Assembly: GCA_029448655.1 (NCBI GenBank) | Contig: JACCLO010000005.1 | Coordinates: 806,001-870,000 of the forward strand | DNA: 64,000 nucleotides | Reading direction: 5' to 3' | DNA from: Wolfiporia cocos | Lineage: Eukaryota; Basidiomycota; Agaricomycetes; Polyporales; Phaeolaceae | In this document: positions 32,520-43,300 of the stretch, one piece after another | Numbering within the stretch: the first letter of the stretch is position 1 | Layout: each line of letters begins with the position of its first letter | The notes under the pieces: generated by a model | What the model saw: the letters and a program-made list of their open reading frames with translations, nothing else | Told to the model about the DNA's origin: nothing | Database searches by the model: none | Program-made: the position numbers and the translations under genes

Positions 32520-33540
32520 CGACCTCTGCATCTGACTTTTGCGACCTCCACAACCTATGCAACCTCCATGACCTCTGTGACCTCCGCGACCTCTGCTATC
32601 TCCACGACCTTCACGGCCTTCATGACTTCATGACCTTCACAACCTCCACGACCTCTGTGACCTCCACAACCTCCATGACCTCCATGACCTTTGTGACCTC
32701 CATGGCCTTCATGACCTCCATGACATCTGAAAGTTGCAGATGTGGAGGTCACAGAGGTCACAGAAATTGCAGACATGGAGGTCGTGGAGGTCGCGAAAGT
32801 TGCAGATGCAGAGGTCATGGAGGTCATGGAGGTCATGTAGGTCATGGAGGTTGTGGAGGTTGTGGAGGTTGTGGAGGTTGTGGAGGTTGTGGAGGTTGTG
32901 AAGGTCACGGAGGTTGCGGAGGTCGTGGAGCAACTTCTGCAACCCAGTTATTGTTGCTGTGCCTGTTGCAACCTCAGTTATTCACTTTTACACTCCCTGT
33001 GGCTTATACAATCTGCAACCATGACCCTCCTCCTGGTCCTCATGACCTGTACCCACAACCTCCACAAGTTTCATAACTTCTGTGGCTTTTTTAGCCTCTG
33101 TGATTTCCATGGCTCAATTGGCACTACCGTGCCTGCTGTGACCACAGTAATTTAATTTTTACAACTTATGCAGCTCTCACAACCTCTGCAACCTTTGCAA
33201 CCTTTGTCACATCATACTGTGGCTCTTGTAGCCTTCACACCTTGTCACCACAATTTCCATGACTTCTGCAACTTGCAGCCATGACCAACCAGGACCCTCA
33301 TGACCTGTGATTGTGACCTCCGTGACCTCCACGACCTCTGCGACTTTTGCAACCTCCACAACCTCCACAGCCTACCACAACCCTTGCAATCTGTGACCAT
33401 GACCTCCATGACCTCCGTGACCTCCATGACCTCTGCGACCTCTGCAACCTCCATGACCTCTGCAACCTCCACAACCTCTGCAACCTCCACAACCTCTGCA
33501 ACCTCTGTGACCTCCACAACCTCCATGACCTCCACATCTG
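32520..33540. repeat. 9-bp (RACCTCYRY) array with strand switch
   Basis: Imperfect 9-bp units (GACCTCCAT, AACCTCTGC, GACCTCCAC and similar) fill 32520-32723. The array then switches to the complementary purine-rich form (GGAGGTCAT, GGAGGTTGT) at 32738-32935. The axis is CATCTG-AAAGTTG-CAGATG at 32724-32742. After a less regular stretch, a clean pyrimidine array returns at 33401-33534. Because the unit is a multiple of three, frames stay open on both strands, giving Thr/Ser-, Val/Glu- and Asn/Leu/His-rich ORFs that need not be genes. Confidence 0.85.
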
Positions 33541-34239
33541 TCCTGCTGGGTAAACCCAGGGACACTGTCAAGAAGCTGTCTCCTTAGCCTTGCAGTGTTT
33601 TTGACCAAGTTTTTGGTGATCTGGAGAGTCACAGTTGTTTAGAAAAATTACTTGACCAGGATTATGTTATGTATTGATTATAGTAGAATACAATGTGTGT
33701 TGTCTTCAGCTAAGTCACCATAGGTAGTTTAATAAGGTGAGTGGCCCTTGTGTTGACATCACAATGCATGTCTGATGTTGCCCATTCTCACGTGCTGTGC
33801 ATGCTGCTACTGTCATAGTCAAAAACCATATACCAAATAGTATACTGAGTATATACTATACACTACCCATCACTTGTGGATGCTCTGCTGGCCATCTCTA
33901 TGCCACAGACCCATTCTACCATGGGTGTTGACTCACCCTTCTTGGATGGGGTTGAAGCCACCTACCTAAATAATCACCCCTGACAGCCATGAAGCATGGG
34001 ATCTACCTTTCTACTCTGAGAGGTCTGACAGGTCAGTATGAAGGTGCCAAGCTATGAACAGACCCTTATTTGTCTCTACCAAACTCTAAAAAGGCTTCAA
34101 AAATGCAGTCAAACAAGCAGCTAAAAAGCCAGAAACATTCACCAAGCCACAGATCTGTCAGGTGACTCGGGCCTATACTGTATTAGTAGTATTGTCAGGC
34201 GCCGTCAAGGATCTCACACCTAACCCTCACGTGCAATAT
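33541..34239. other. Unassigned spacer right of the 9-bp array
   Basis: About 700 bases with no credible ORF, LTR end or tandem repeat that I can support. Confidence 0.4.
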
Positions 34240-34332
34240 AGCCAACTAGCTTGGCATACACGTGCTGCGCGCCAAGCTAGTTGGCTTGGAATTCCATTGC
34301 ACCACACACTGGCAGTTCCCCACGAACTGCCA
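34240..34332. repeat. Two perfect short hairpins
   Basis: A 15-bp perfect inverted repeat, AGCCAACTAGCTTGG (34240-34254) with its complement at 34272-34286, has a 17-nt loop. A second, 9-bp TGGCAGTTC (34310-34318), pairs with 34324-34332 across a 5-nt loop. Two stems this close suggest a MITE end or a structured RNA, but I cannot assign either. Confidence 0.6.
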
Positions 34333-34448
34333 GGCTGCTCCTGCCTTTCCAAGGTAAACGTCAGGTGCTCTAGATAATCTAGGCGGCCGGCACTACCACT
34401 CGCCGCGGCTGCGGGAGTGGCTCCCGACTCCCGACCCGTGCTTATCAC

Positions 34449-34830
34449 GGCCCGCCTCCCACACACTGCCACTTCGGCATCGTTGTCGACGATGTTGACG
34501 ACGATGGGCTCAATTCCTAACGTATTTTGCCCGTTCTTTCTCGTATTGTACATTATCAAGCCTTAGGAATTCAATGGTGACGTTAATTAATCGATTACAT
34601 AAGCTTTTGGGGTGGATGGATGGGTAGGGGATTGGATGACATCGGGTATGCCTCAGGCATATTGCACGTGCGCTCCTGGGCGCTCATGCTCAGTTTTCTT
34701 GCTGCCGACCCACGTTTATATATATTGGCCCGCCTCCCCCACATGCTGCGCATCGCCGCTTCAGTGTCGTCATCGTCGATGAGCTCAATTCCTAATATAT
34801 TTCACTCGTTCTTTTTCGTGTTGTACACTA
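34449..34830. repeat. Pair of about 100-bp diverged direct repeats
   Basis: 34449-34560 and 34728-34830 share the order CCCGCCTCCC, an ACATGCTGC/ACACACTGCC block, ATCGTCGA, GCTCAATTCCTAA, CGTTCTTT and TGTACA. The second copy ends where the element 2 LTR begins. The repeat family is unknown. Confidence 0.5.
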
Positions 34831-34832
34831 TC

Positions 34833-35541
34833 TGTTACGGTTATTTTGATTTTTCGAATATCGACAGAACTCACCATAGGGCGAATACGATACAGGGACT
34901 TGTTGCGCAACCAGCCCCCCTGGCTACTCGTGATCTTACTGGGCGCATCCCCAGTTGTCCTAGTCTATAGGGCTCGTTTCATCTTTGGCAGATCCAACCC
35001 TGCCCCCGTTTCATGTTCATCGTTTATTAGCTGATAGATGGCGTTCAACCGCCATCATTCCTATCTATCGTCTCAGATATATCACTCCATACTTATCAGA
35101 CGTTTGGGACTATAGCGTAGATAGTATCTGTGGCATCTGGGACAGACTTGACCCCTGAAACCTAGCGTAGTATAAAAACTCATGTACTTACCGTCGAGGC
35201 TCTTCAGCTCGACCTTGTTGTACAAACAAGAAGTCTTATACTCGTTCTCAAACGTAGGAAACTACGCTCAGTATTTCTCGCTCGAGCAACCGAACGACTA
35301 AGTCCTCGAAGTGCACACTGACTTCTCGGACTTAGGCGAGTCTTATATTCTATCTCGACTCGCACCTGAACAGATTATATCCTCTAACGCGTATTGGATA
35401 TTATACGATCTCCTAGAAACTTCACCTAGGACTTGAAGGCATCTAACGAGTATTTGCCTTGCATACGGCAACAAGCCTACGTGCAGAAGAATGATCTATA
35501 TTCGCGACTCGAATATACGAATGGGTATTCGACCCGTAACA
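34833..35541 (+). repeat. 5' LTR of element 2 (family B, 709 bp)
   Basis: Starts TGTTACGGTTATTTTG and ends ATTCGACCCGTAACA. The TATA box TATAAAAA is at 35171 and the predicted transcript start block AGCTCGACCTT is at 35206-35216, 35 bases downstream. Confidence 0.92.
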
Positions 35542-35542
35542 G

Positions 35543-35553
35543 AAGGTCGAGCT
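35543..35553 (+). promoter_or_regulatory. Self-priming primer binding site of element 2
   Basis: AAGGTCGAGCT, one base after the LTR, is the exact complement of AGCTCGACCTT at 35206-35216. The match is exactly 11 nt; both neighbouring bases mismatch. The spacing from TATA equals that in element 1 within one base although the sequences are unrelated. Confidence 0.8.
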
Positions 35554-35587
35554 TATCACACCCTCACCTACCACGGTGTAAGGGCAC

Positions 35588-37438
35588 ATGATATTTGGAC
35601 CAGAATTCCCAGCACGACTGATTGAACTCTTGCCCGAGGACATTCAGGGAGTCTACAGACTCAACCAATACGAGTGGACTGACACCATTGGAGCCTTCCG
35701 TAACCGCGGAGGAATTGTTGTCATCCCCAGAGAAGATAGGGCATCGAAGTGGGTACAAGTATACCCCTCCGCAGGAACGACCGCTTGGGAAATAACGCGT
35801 GAAGCGTTCGAACGATTCGGAGAAATCCCTCCGATGTCAACCGCGACATTGACCGAAAACGAAACCGAAACCATCAACAGAACCTTCGATGCCGATGGAA
35901 ATACGAATCAGCCTTCGGGCGCCACAGGAATGGCAGGAATTGAGCGCATCGGAGATGATGGGAGAAATCCTGGAAACTTTACAGGAACAAATAACAGCCA
36001 GACCGGAGGACAGGACCCTCTAGGATTTATATCTGCTTTTGCGCAGAGTGGGATTGGGTCTATGGCTGGAGGAGCAAACCTCTTTGGAAGCCCCCCACAG
36101 AACGCACCCGGAATGGGTAGCGGAGGAAATCCGTCTTGGACTAGCCCAAGCGGAGGAATGGGAACAACAAACCCAGGAACATGGCCTTCAGGCCTATTTG
36201 GACGAACCTCCGCAAATACAAGCGGAGGAGGATTGGGAGGAAACTTCGGACTCGGAGGAGGGAATGCCCCCCCTCCTGGAGGACTCGGAGGAGGAACCCC
36301 CGCAAACCCCGGAGGAGGAAACCCTGGAGGAGGAAACCCAGGGAACCCCGGAGGAAACCCAGGAAACCCGGGTGGAGGATACCCGGGAGGAGGAGGACCC
36401 CCAGGAGGACCTCCACCACCGAATGCGCCGCAGCCTCAACCTCCGGCGCCGAACCCATACTACCGACCCCCAATGATAAAGATCAATCCCCCAGACGTAT
36501 TCGACGGGGAACGATCCGACATGCAGAACTTCATAAACCAGTGCAATTCCTGGTTTACAATGTATGAAACGTCATTCCAGAACGACGTTCAGAGAGTGAT
36601 CTTTATCCTCTCTTATATTTCGAACAAGGGGAAAACGGGCCAATGGAAACAGAATTATCACCGGGTTTATACGAACCCCCAGACGAAACGATTCTTCCCG
36701 CCTAGTCTTGCACAGTTTGATGCAGACTTCCAGAAAGCCTTCGGAGCCATTGAAGAGGTACAGAAGGCGTGGAAGAAAATCCTGGACGTAACCCAGGACA
36801 GGAAGGACATCGATGATTATATCACTGAGTTTAACAACTTGGCCGGGAAGGCCCAGTACAATCGATACAGCGCAGACGGAAACGCGTTGCTCATAACCCT
36901 CTTCGAGAAAGGGTTACCCGAACATACGACCCGATACATCATCGGCGTTCGGCCGCTACCAGCGACCATTGATGAATGGCAGTCCGCTGCCTCGTACTAT
37001 GAAAATACGTACAAGATATTCTTGAAACGGGATAAACCGTTTGTCAAGAAAAAGGCTTGGCAAGCCTCGAACCAGAATAACGGACGCACTAGTGCTCCAC
37101 AGACAACCACACCAAAAGATCCGAACGCGATGGATGTAGATCGAATGACCACCCAGGAAAGGGACGATCACATCAAGAAGGGAAAATGTTTCACCTGTCA
37201 TCAGCCAGGGCATATGTCGCGAGACTGTCCGAAGAGGCCGAGGAAGCCAGCCCGCCCTAGGCGGACTACTCGAAAGACCGAAGAAGAAGAAGCCGAGCAA
37301 GAAGCTCGCATTGAAGAAGTCTCTGAGGAAGAGACTGAATACATCACCGCGAACAGAGCGGTCACAGCAATTAGGGCCCTGAAAGCCAAGAACCCCGAGC
37401 TCCTAGCACAGCTCGTAGAAGAACAGGATTTTGCCTAG
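35588..37438 (+). CDS. gag: Element 2 Gag
   Basis: 616 residues. The N-terminal domain (about 1-90) is of unknown fold. A long Gly/Pro/Asn-rich low-complexity region (about 150-290, with many GGGNPGG-like repeats) precedes a Retrotrans_gag capsid domain (about 300-480, PDVFDGERSDMQNFINQCNSWF). After a basic linker comes a CCHC zinc knuckle (CFTCHQPGHMSRDC) and an acidic tail. The stop (37436-37438) lies in the sequence GGATTTTGCCTAG; a -1 slip on TTT there enters the pol frame, which is open across this point. That -1 frameshift is inference. Confidence 0.9.
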   Translation: MIFGPEFPARLIELLPEDIQGVYRLNQYEWTDTIGAFRNRGGIVVIPREDRASKWVQVYPSAGTTAWEITREAFERFGEIPPMSTATLTENETETINRTFDADGNTNQPSGATGMAGIERIGDDGRNPGNFTGTNNSQTGGQDPLGFISAFAQSGIGSMAGGANLFGSPPQNAPGMGSGGNPSWTSPSGGMGTTNPGTWPSGLFGRTSANTSGGGLGGNFGLGGGNAPPPGGLGGGTPANPGGGNPGGGNPGNPGGNPGNPGGGYPGGGGPPGGPPPPNAPQPQPPAPNPYYRPPMIKINPPDVFDGERSDMQNFINQCNSWFTMYETSFQNDVQRVIFILSYISNKGKTGQWKQNYHRVYTNPQTKRFFPPSLAQFDADFQKAFGAIEEVQKAWKKILDVTQDRKDIDDYITEFNNLAGKAQYNRYSADGNALLITLFEKGLPEHTTRYIIGVRPLPATIDEWQSAASYYENTYKIFLKRDKPFVKKKAWQASNQNNGRTSAPQTTTPKDPNAMDVDRMTTQERDDHIKKGKCFTCHQPGHMSRDCPKRPRKPARPRRTTRKTEEEEAEQEARIEEVSEEETEYITANRAVTAIRALKAKNPELLAQLVEEQDFA

Positions 37439-37527
37439 GAGGGAAGCCCACGGTCTTACCCTCCGAGAAAGCAGCGCATGTAATTACCTCGTTTGAGAAG
37501 AATCGATCCCTCTTCATCCCGGTAATC

Positions 37528-40500
37528 ATGACGCTGGCAAAACCTGTGAAGTGCAATGCACTAATCGACTCAGGAGCAATGTCGAACCTGATCCACAGCA
37601 GAGTGGTAGAAAAATACAAGGTGCCCACGCAACCCTTGAAGAACCTGATCATCGTCAAGAATGTTGACGGAACAGAAAACAAAGATGGGCGAATAGACCG
37701 AGAAGCCACCATACTACTACGATATCCGAAGACCCAGAAAACGCGAAAAGTCCGATTCCTGGTAGGATCAATCGGAACAGAGAATATGATTCTAGGGTAT
37801 GGATTACTAAAAGACGAAAACCCCACAATCGACTGGAAGGACCAAACAGTCGATGTACGATCAATACTAGGGGCAGAAGAAAAGAAACAGGAAGCCACGA
37901 TCCGAATGGATACGGTGGAGATGGTAGTTGCCCCAGAAGGGAAAATTCCAACAAGGGGGACCCAAGAAGCTGCAGGGTATGACCTTTACGCCGCAGAAGA
38001 AACCGAGATTCCCGCCGGAGGATGGAAACTCGTCTCCACAGGAGTAAAAATGAAGATCCCGAAGGGATCGTATGGAAGGCTGGCCGGACGATCAGGCAAC
38101 ACCCTCAGACACGGATTGGTAGTACAAGCCGGAGTCATAGACTCGGACTACCGAGGAGACGTCGGAGCCATCGTCTTCAACTACTCAGACAAGGCACATA
38201 GAATTATCCCGGGCATGCGAATAGCCCAGATAATTTTCGAACGGCACCTCACCCCCGACATTATAGAAGTCGAAGACCTAGATGAAACAAAACGAGGGGA
38301 GAAAGGGTTTGGATCCACGGACCAGCCAGAAGAAACAGCGCAGCGGCTCTATACTCCCGAGGAGTACGAAGCGATCCGATGCTTCGCAAAAGACAACCCT
38401 AGGATCATAGGAAAGAAAGGGGAGACGCGAAAGAAGTTCCGAACAAAGATACAAATCATCAACGCTGTCAGGAAAGCACTGACGAAATCCCAGGAATTCG
38501 CACAGAAAACCCCCAAACCAGAACGAACGATTGAGGAGATGGTCCCGAAACACCTACTGGACTTCGCCAAGGTGTTGAGCAAGGAGTCCGCAGCAGCGTT
38601 CCCCCCGTCGAGACCATGGGACCACGCAATCGAATTAAAACCCGATTTCGTGCCGAAAGACTGCAAAGTCTATGCACTCTCGCCTAAAGAGCAACAGGCG
38701 CTGGACGAATTCCTAAAAGAAAACTTGGCCAAGGGATTCATAGTCCCTTCAAAATCCCCGATGGCGTCACCATTCTTTTTCGTCCCAAAGAAAGACAGCG
38801 GCCTACGACCCTGTCAAGATTATCGATATCTGAACGAAGGGACGATAAAGAACGTCTATCCCTTGCCACTGATCTCAGAGCTCCTGGAAAAGCTAAAAGG
38901 AGCAAAGATCTTCACAAAAATGGACCTCAGGGCGGGATACAACAACGTGCGAATCAAAAAAGGAGACGAATGGAAAGCGGCCTTCAAAACAAACCGAGGG
39001 TTATACGAGCCCACAGTTATGTTTTTCGGATTGTGCAATGCACCCGGGACCTTTCAGGCAATGATGAACGAAATCCTGAAAGAAGAAATCCTCGAAGGAT
39101 GGGTGCTTGTTTATATGGACGACATCCTCGTTTTCTCAGAAGATGAGAAAACACACAAAGAACGGGAACGACGGATCCTTCAGAAATTAGTGGACAACCA
39201 CCTCTTTGTGAAACCCGAGAAATGCGCCTTCGGCGTCGACAGAGTCGAATTTCTGGGGCTAGTCATCACCCCAGGAAACATTCAGATGGACCCAGCGAAA
39301 CTCAATGGGATTAAAGAATGGCCAACCCCCCAAAACCTCAAAGAAGTCAGATCCTTCCTAGGATTCGCGAATTTCTATCGAAAATTCATCGATCATTACT
39401 CGACGCACGCCCGACCCCTAGTAGACCTCACAAAAACGGTCACGGGAACAGGGTTCCAGTGGACGGACAAAGAACAGAAGGCGTTCAACTTCATGAAACA
39501 AGCATTCACGATGGCGCCCGCACTAGGAACACCAGACAAGGAGAAACCGTTCATCCTCGAAACAGACGCATCTCAGTTCGCCACAGGAGCAGTACTGAAA
39601 CAGATCAATGAAACAGGGCGCGAACGGCCGGTGGGATATCTCTCACAATCCCTGACATCTACAGAACGAAACTATGAAATCTATGATCGCGAACTACTCG
39701 GAATAGTCCGAGCCTTAGAAGAATGGCGGCACTTATTGGAAGGAGCACCGCATCGGATCTTGATCCGAAGTGATCATCAGAACCTGACGTACTGGAGAAG
39801 CGCACAGCGCCTAAATCGGCGACAAGTGAGATGGCATCTATTCCTTTCGCAATTCGACCTGAAATTGCAGCACGTCCCCGGAAGGAAACTAGTCATGGCC
39901 GACACACTGTCCAGGTTGTACCACCTGGACGAAAGCAACGAAGACAATGAGGGAATCACCATGATTCCAGACGAACTCGTCGTCCACGCAATCCAGATCC
40001 CGATCATTGATCGAATCAAGAACGCCAACGATCGAGATGAATCTGCGGAACAGGCGATCCGTGCTCTAGGGGGCACAGGCGAATTCCCCGCGAGAACCAC
40101 CGCAGATGAATGGCAACAAATGGATGGAATACTGCTCTACAGGGGCAGGATGTACGTGCCAAGGGACGAGGGCCTTCAACGGGACGTCATCTCAAAATAC
40201 CACGACACGATCCCGGCCGGACACCCTGGGATCTGGGGGACAACAGTACAGGTTACGACCCACTTTTGGTGGCCTGACATGAGAACAATGATAGCGGAAT
40301 ATGTCCGGGGCTGTGCAATCTGTCAACAGATGAAACCTGATAGGAATCCGCTAAAACCCCCTTTGCAACCAATACCGACACGAGAAGACGCCCTCCCCTT
40401 CTCACAGTGCTCGGTCGATTTTGTCACCGACCTGCCAAGAGTCGGAAAGTATGACTCCATGATGGTGATTGTCGACCATGGCCTATCCAAGGCCATCTCT

Positions 40501-42582
40501 CTCACCCCATGCGACAAAACAATTACAAGCGAAGGGGCCGCAGAAATATTCCATCGAAAGATATATTCACAATATGGCATCCCCCGAAAGATCATTTCAG
40601 ACAGAGGACCGCAGTTTGCATCGAAGCTTTTCAAGGAATTATGCAAGCTGCAGGGAACGGAATCAGCGATGAGCACGGCGTACCATCCACAGACCGACGG
40701 ACAGACAGAAAGAATGAATCAACAGATCGAAGTATACCTTCGCATCTATTGCATGAACAACCCTTTCCAGTGGGTACAACGACTGCCTGACGTCGAATTT
40801 GCGCACAACACCAGACAGACCGAAAACCGACCAGCGCCACTTGAAATAATCCTAGGATACGTCCCGAGAGGATTCCCAGACTATGACAGAGTAGGGAACG
40901 TCTCGGCAGCTGTCGACAGGATCAAGAAGATCAAAGAGGCGCAAAAGATGGCAATCATCGCGCATGAATTAGCCCAGAAAAGAATGGCAGGGCGGTTCCT
41001 CAGAGAACTGCCGAAGCTTGAGAAAGGGGATAAGGTCTGGCTCGACGCCCAGAACCTAACGATCCCCTACAAATCGAACAAACTGGCACCAAAAAGAGAA
41101 GGACCTTTCACCATCACAGAAAAGATGGGACCCACGACATACCAGCTGCAATTACCGGCAAATTGGAAAATTCATCCGGTCTTCCACGCGGCCTTACTAA
41201 AACCATTCAAAGAAACAAGGGTACACGGACCCAATTACCTATGACCGCCACCTGATATCATCAAAGGACAAGAAGAATACGAAGTCGAAGCCATCTTGGC
41301 TGACAGATGGCAAAGAAAGAAGCATCAATACTTCGTCAAGTGGAGAGGCTATGCCACGGCCGACAACTCATGGGAAGACGAGGCGAACTTGGAGCATTCC
41401 AAGGAGTTGATAAAAAGCTACCACCGAACGCGAGTCAGATCAACCCCGACACTCGAAAGCCGAACAGTAATAATATGTCGACGACTCGCCACCAACTCCC
41501 TCGTCGCGCCACGACCCCCCACAGCGACACGGGTCACCGGGAAGGACGACCGAGAGGTACGCCGCCGAGGAGGTACTCCCCCCAACATCTGCAGATCAGA
41601 CACGCCCTCCTCTGGTACAGGGTCGAGGGACCTTTTGCTGGCCGAGCCGATGGCTGGACGGCCCTCTTCGACATCGCGCAGGACCTCACCCATATCTACA
41701 GCTCGTACCAGAATATCACCGAGGACCTCGTCAGAATGGAGGGGCAGATCTGAGCGCAGAGAGAGGGACTCGAGTTACTCACCAACAGACTTATCGACAG
41801 ATTGGCCGCCACCACGACGGCCCGACTACGACACGCGCTCAACGACTTCGAGGATCGCGAGCACGTTACTCCCAGTTGACCCGAATACACACCGCGACCC
41901 GCCCGCTTTTTCACCCCCGACGAACGACGCCGAGTTGCAAGGCCGTTTGATTTTATGGAGGGCGATAGAGTATTATTTCCGTTGCCTACCGAGACTCAGA
42001 GGGCCCGCCGAACAGGAGTTAGAGACCCGACGCCACGTATTTCTGGTATGGGAGGCAACGGGGGACGTGAACCACCTGCACGCCCGACGAGCCCTAGGGC
42101 TACCCCAGCGCGACAGCGAAGAGCAAATAGCACGCCGCCTATTCGACGATCTCCTTCAGTGCAGAGTATTACCCGCGAGGAGTTTGAGCGAGGCGCGAGG
42201 GAGCACGAACGAGACACCGCCTCCCTACCAACATGGGCCGCACGAAACCTCCACCGAGCCGCACACCACTGGAGGTACCAACATAACGAATACCTCCGCG
42301 ATATCCCTTCCCTATGGGTACCAGCGAGGCCCTCACCCAAGCAGCCGTGTCGACAATGTGGTTCCGCTAACCACTGGATCCTCGACTGCCCCGATTATAT
42401 TTGCAGAACTTGTGGGCTCAATCAACCAGGTCATCGACAGAATGAATGCCGCCAACACTTCGTATGGCGAACTCCTACGACCCCGTCCCTCAGCGGGAAC
42501 GGCGACATCTACAACGAACAGGACGCCGAGGCACTCTGAAGAGGGGAACTTGGAAAATTTGTCGAGGCCGACGAATGCCTAG
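37528..42582 (+). pseudogene. pol: Element 2 Pol (PR, dUTPase, RT, RNase H, IN, chromodomain) with one stop
   Basis: The first ATG is at 37528, but the frame is open back past the gag stop. Protease ALIDSGAM is near residue 13. A trimeric dUTPase (about 130-270) keeps GYDLYAA, GRLAGRSGN, AGVIDSDYRGDV, GMRIAQI and RGEKGFGST. RT (VYMDD) is near 530 and RNase H (ETDASQFATG) near 680. Integrase has the HHCC finger and the D,D,E core (SVDFVTDL, SDRGPQFA, QTERMNQ). A TGA at 41242-41244, where CGA would give Leu-Arg-Pro, separates the chromodomain (YEVEAILADRW...YFVKWRGY...SWEDE). The same frame stays open to 42582, but past about 41430 it overlaps the zinc-knuckle ORF and may not be translated. Confidence 0.88.
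41475..42539 (+). pseudogene. Element 2 third ORF: zinc-knuckle protein downstream of pol
   Basis: In a different frame from pol, an ORF of about 355 codons starts at the ATG at 41475 (MSTTRHQLPRR). It is interrupted by TGA at 41751-41753 and 41877-41879 and ends after DAEAL at 42537-42539. Both stops could derive from CGA. The first part has a helical segment (WTALFDIAQDLTHIYSSY). The C-terminus has two knuckles: CRQCGSANHWILDC (CX2CX4HX4C) and the wider CRTCGLNQPGHRQNEC. The DAEAL end is also kept in the unrelated insertion at 18170. The function is unknown; nucleic-acid binding is likely from the knuckles. Confidence 0.65.
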
Positions 42583-42593
42583 GGGGGAGCTGA

Positions 42594-43300
42594 TGTTACG
42601 GTTATTTTGATTTTTCGAATATCGACAGAACTCACCACTGGGCGAATACGATACAGGGACTTGTTGCACAACCAGCCCCCTGGCTACTCGTGATCTTACT
42701 GGGCGCATCCCCAGTTGTACTAGTCTGTAGGGCTCATTTCATCTTTGGCAGATCCAACCCTGCCACCGTTTCATGTTCATCGTTTATTAGCTGACAGATG
42801 GCGTTCAACCGCCATCATTCCTATCTATCGTCTCAGATATATCACTCCATACTTATCAAACGTTTGGGACTATAGCGTAGATAGTATCGGTGGCATCTGG
42901 GACAGACTTGACCCCTGAAACCTAGCGTAGTATAAAAACTCATGTACTTACCGTCGAGGCTCTTCAGCTCGACCTTGTTGTATAAACAAGAAGTCTTATA
43001 CTCGTTCTCAAACGTAGGAAACTACGCTCAGTATTTCTCCCTCGAGCAACCGAACGACCAAGTCCTCGAAGTGCACACTGACTTCTCGGACTTAGGCGAG
43101 TCTTATATTCTATTCGACTCGCACTTGAACAGATTATATCCTCTAACGCGTATTGGATATTAACCGATCTCCTAAGGACTTCACTTAGGACCCGAAGGCA
43201 TCTAACGAGTATTTGCCTTGCATACGGCGACGTGCCTACGTGCAGAAGAACGATCTATATTCGCGACCCGAATATACGAACGGGTATTCGACCCGTAACA
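42594..43300 (+). repeat. 3' LTR of element 2
   Basis: 707 bp, starting TGTTACGGTTATTTTG and ending CGACCCGTAACA. It is preceded by the purine-rich TAGGGGGGAGCTGA. It differs from the 5' LTR at many positions, for example CACTGG against CATAGG near the start and a one-base length difference in a C run. Confidence 0.9.

Larger units (their letters stand above)
34833..43300 (+). mobile_element. Element 2: Ty3/gypsy chromovirus with dUTPase between PR and RT
   Basis: LTRs are 34833-35541 and 42594-43300 (family B). Internal order: self-priming PBS, gag, pol (protease, dUTPase, RT, RNase H, integrase, chromodomain), an overlapping zinc-knuckle ORF, polypurine tract (42581-42593). No target-site duplication is visible: the left flank is CTATC and the right is GATAA. 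The left flank is unrelated to the right flank, which is family C LTR sequence. The LTRs differ at roughly 3% of the first 250 sites I compared. The copy is therefore old or recombinant. Confidence 0.92.

Noticed and set aside
32486..33076. Long repetitive ORFs in several frames
   Set aside because: Open only because the repeat unit is 9 bp; both strands are open equally, so no frame is favoured.
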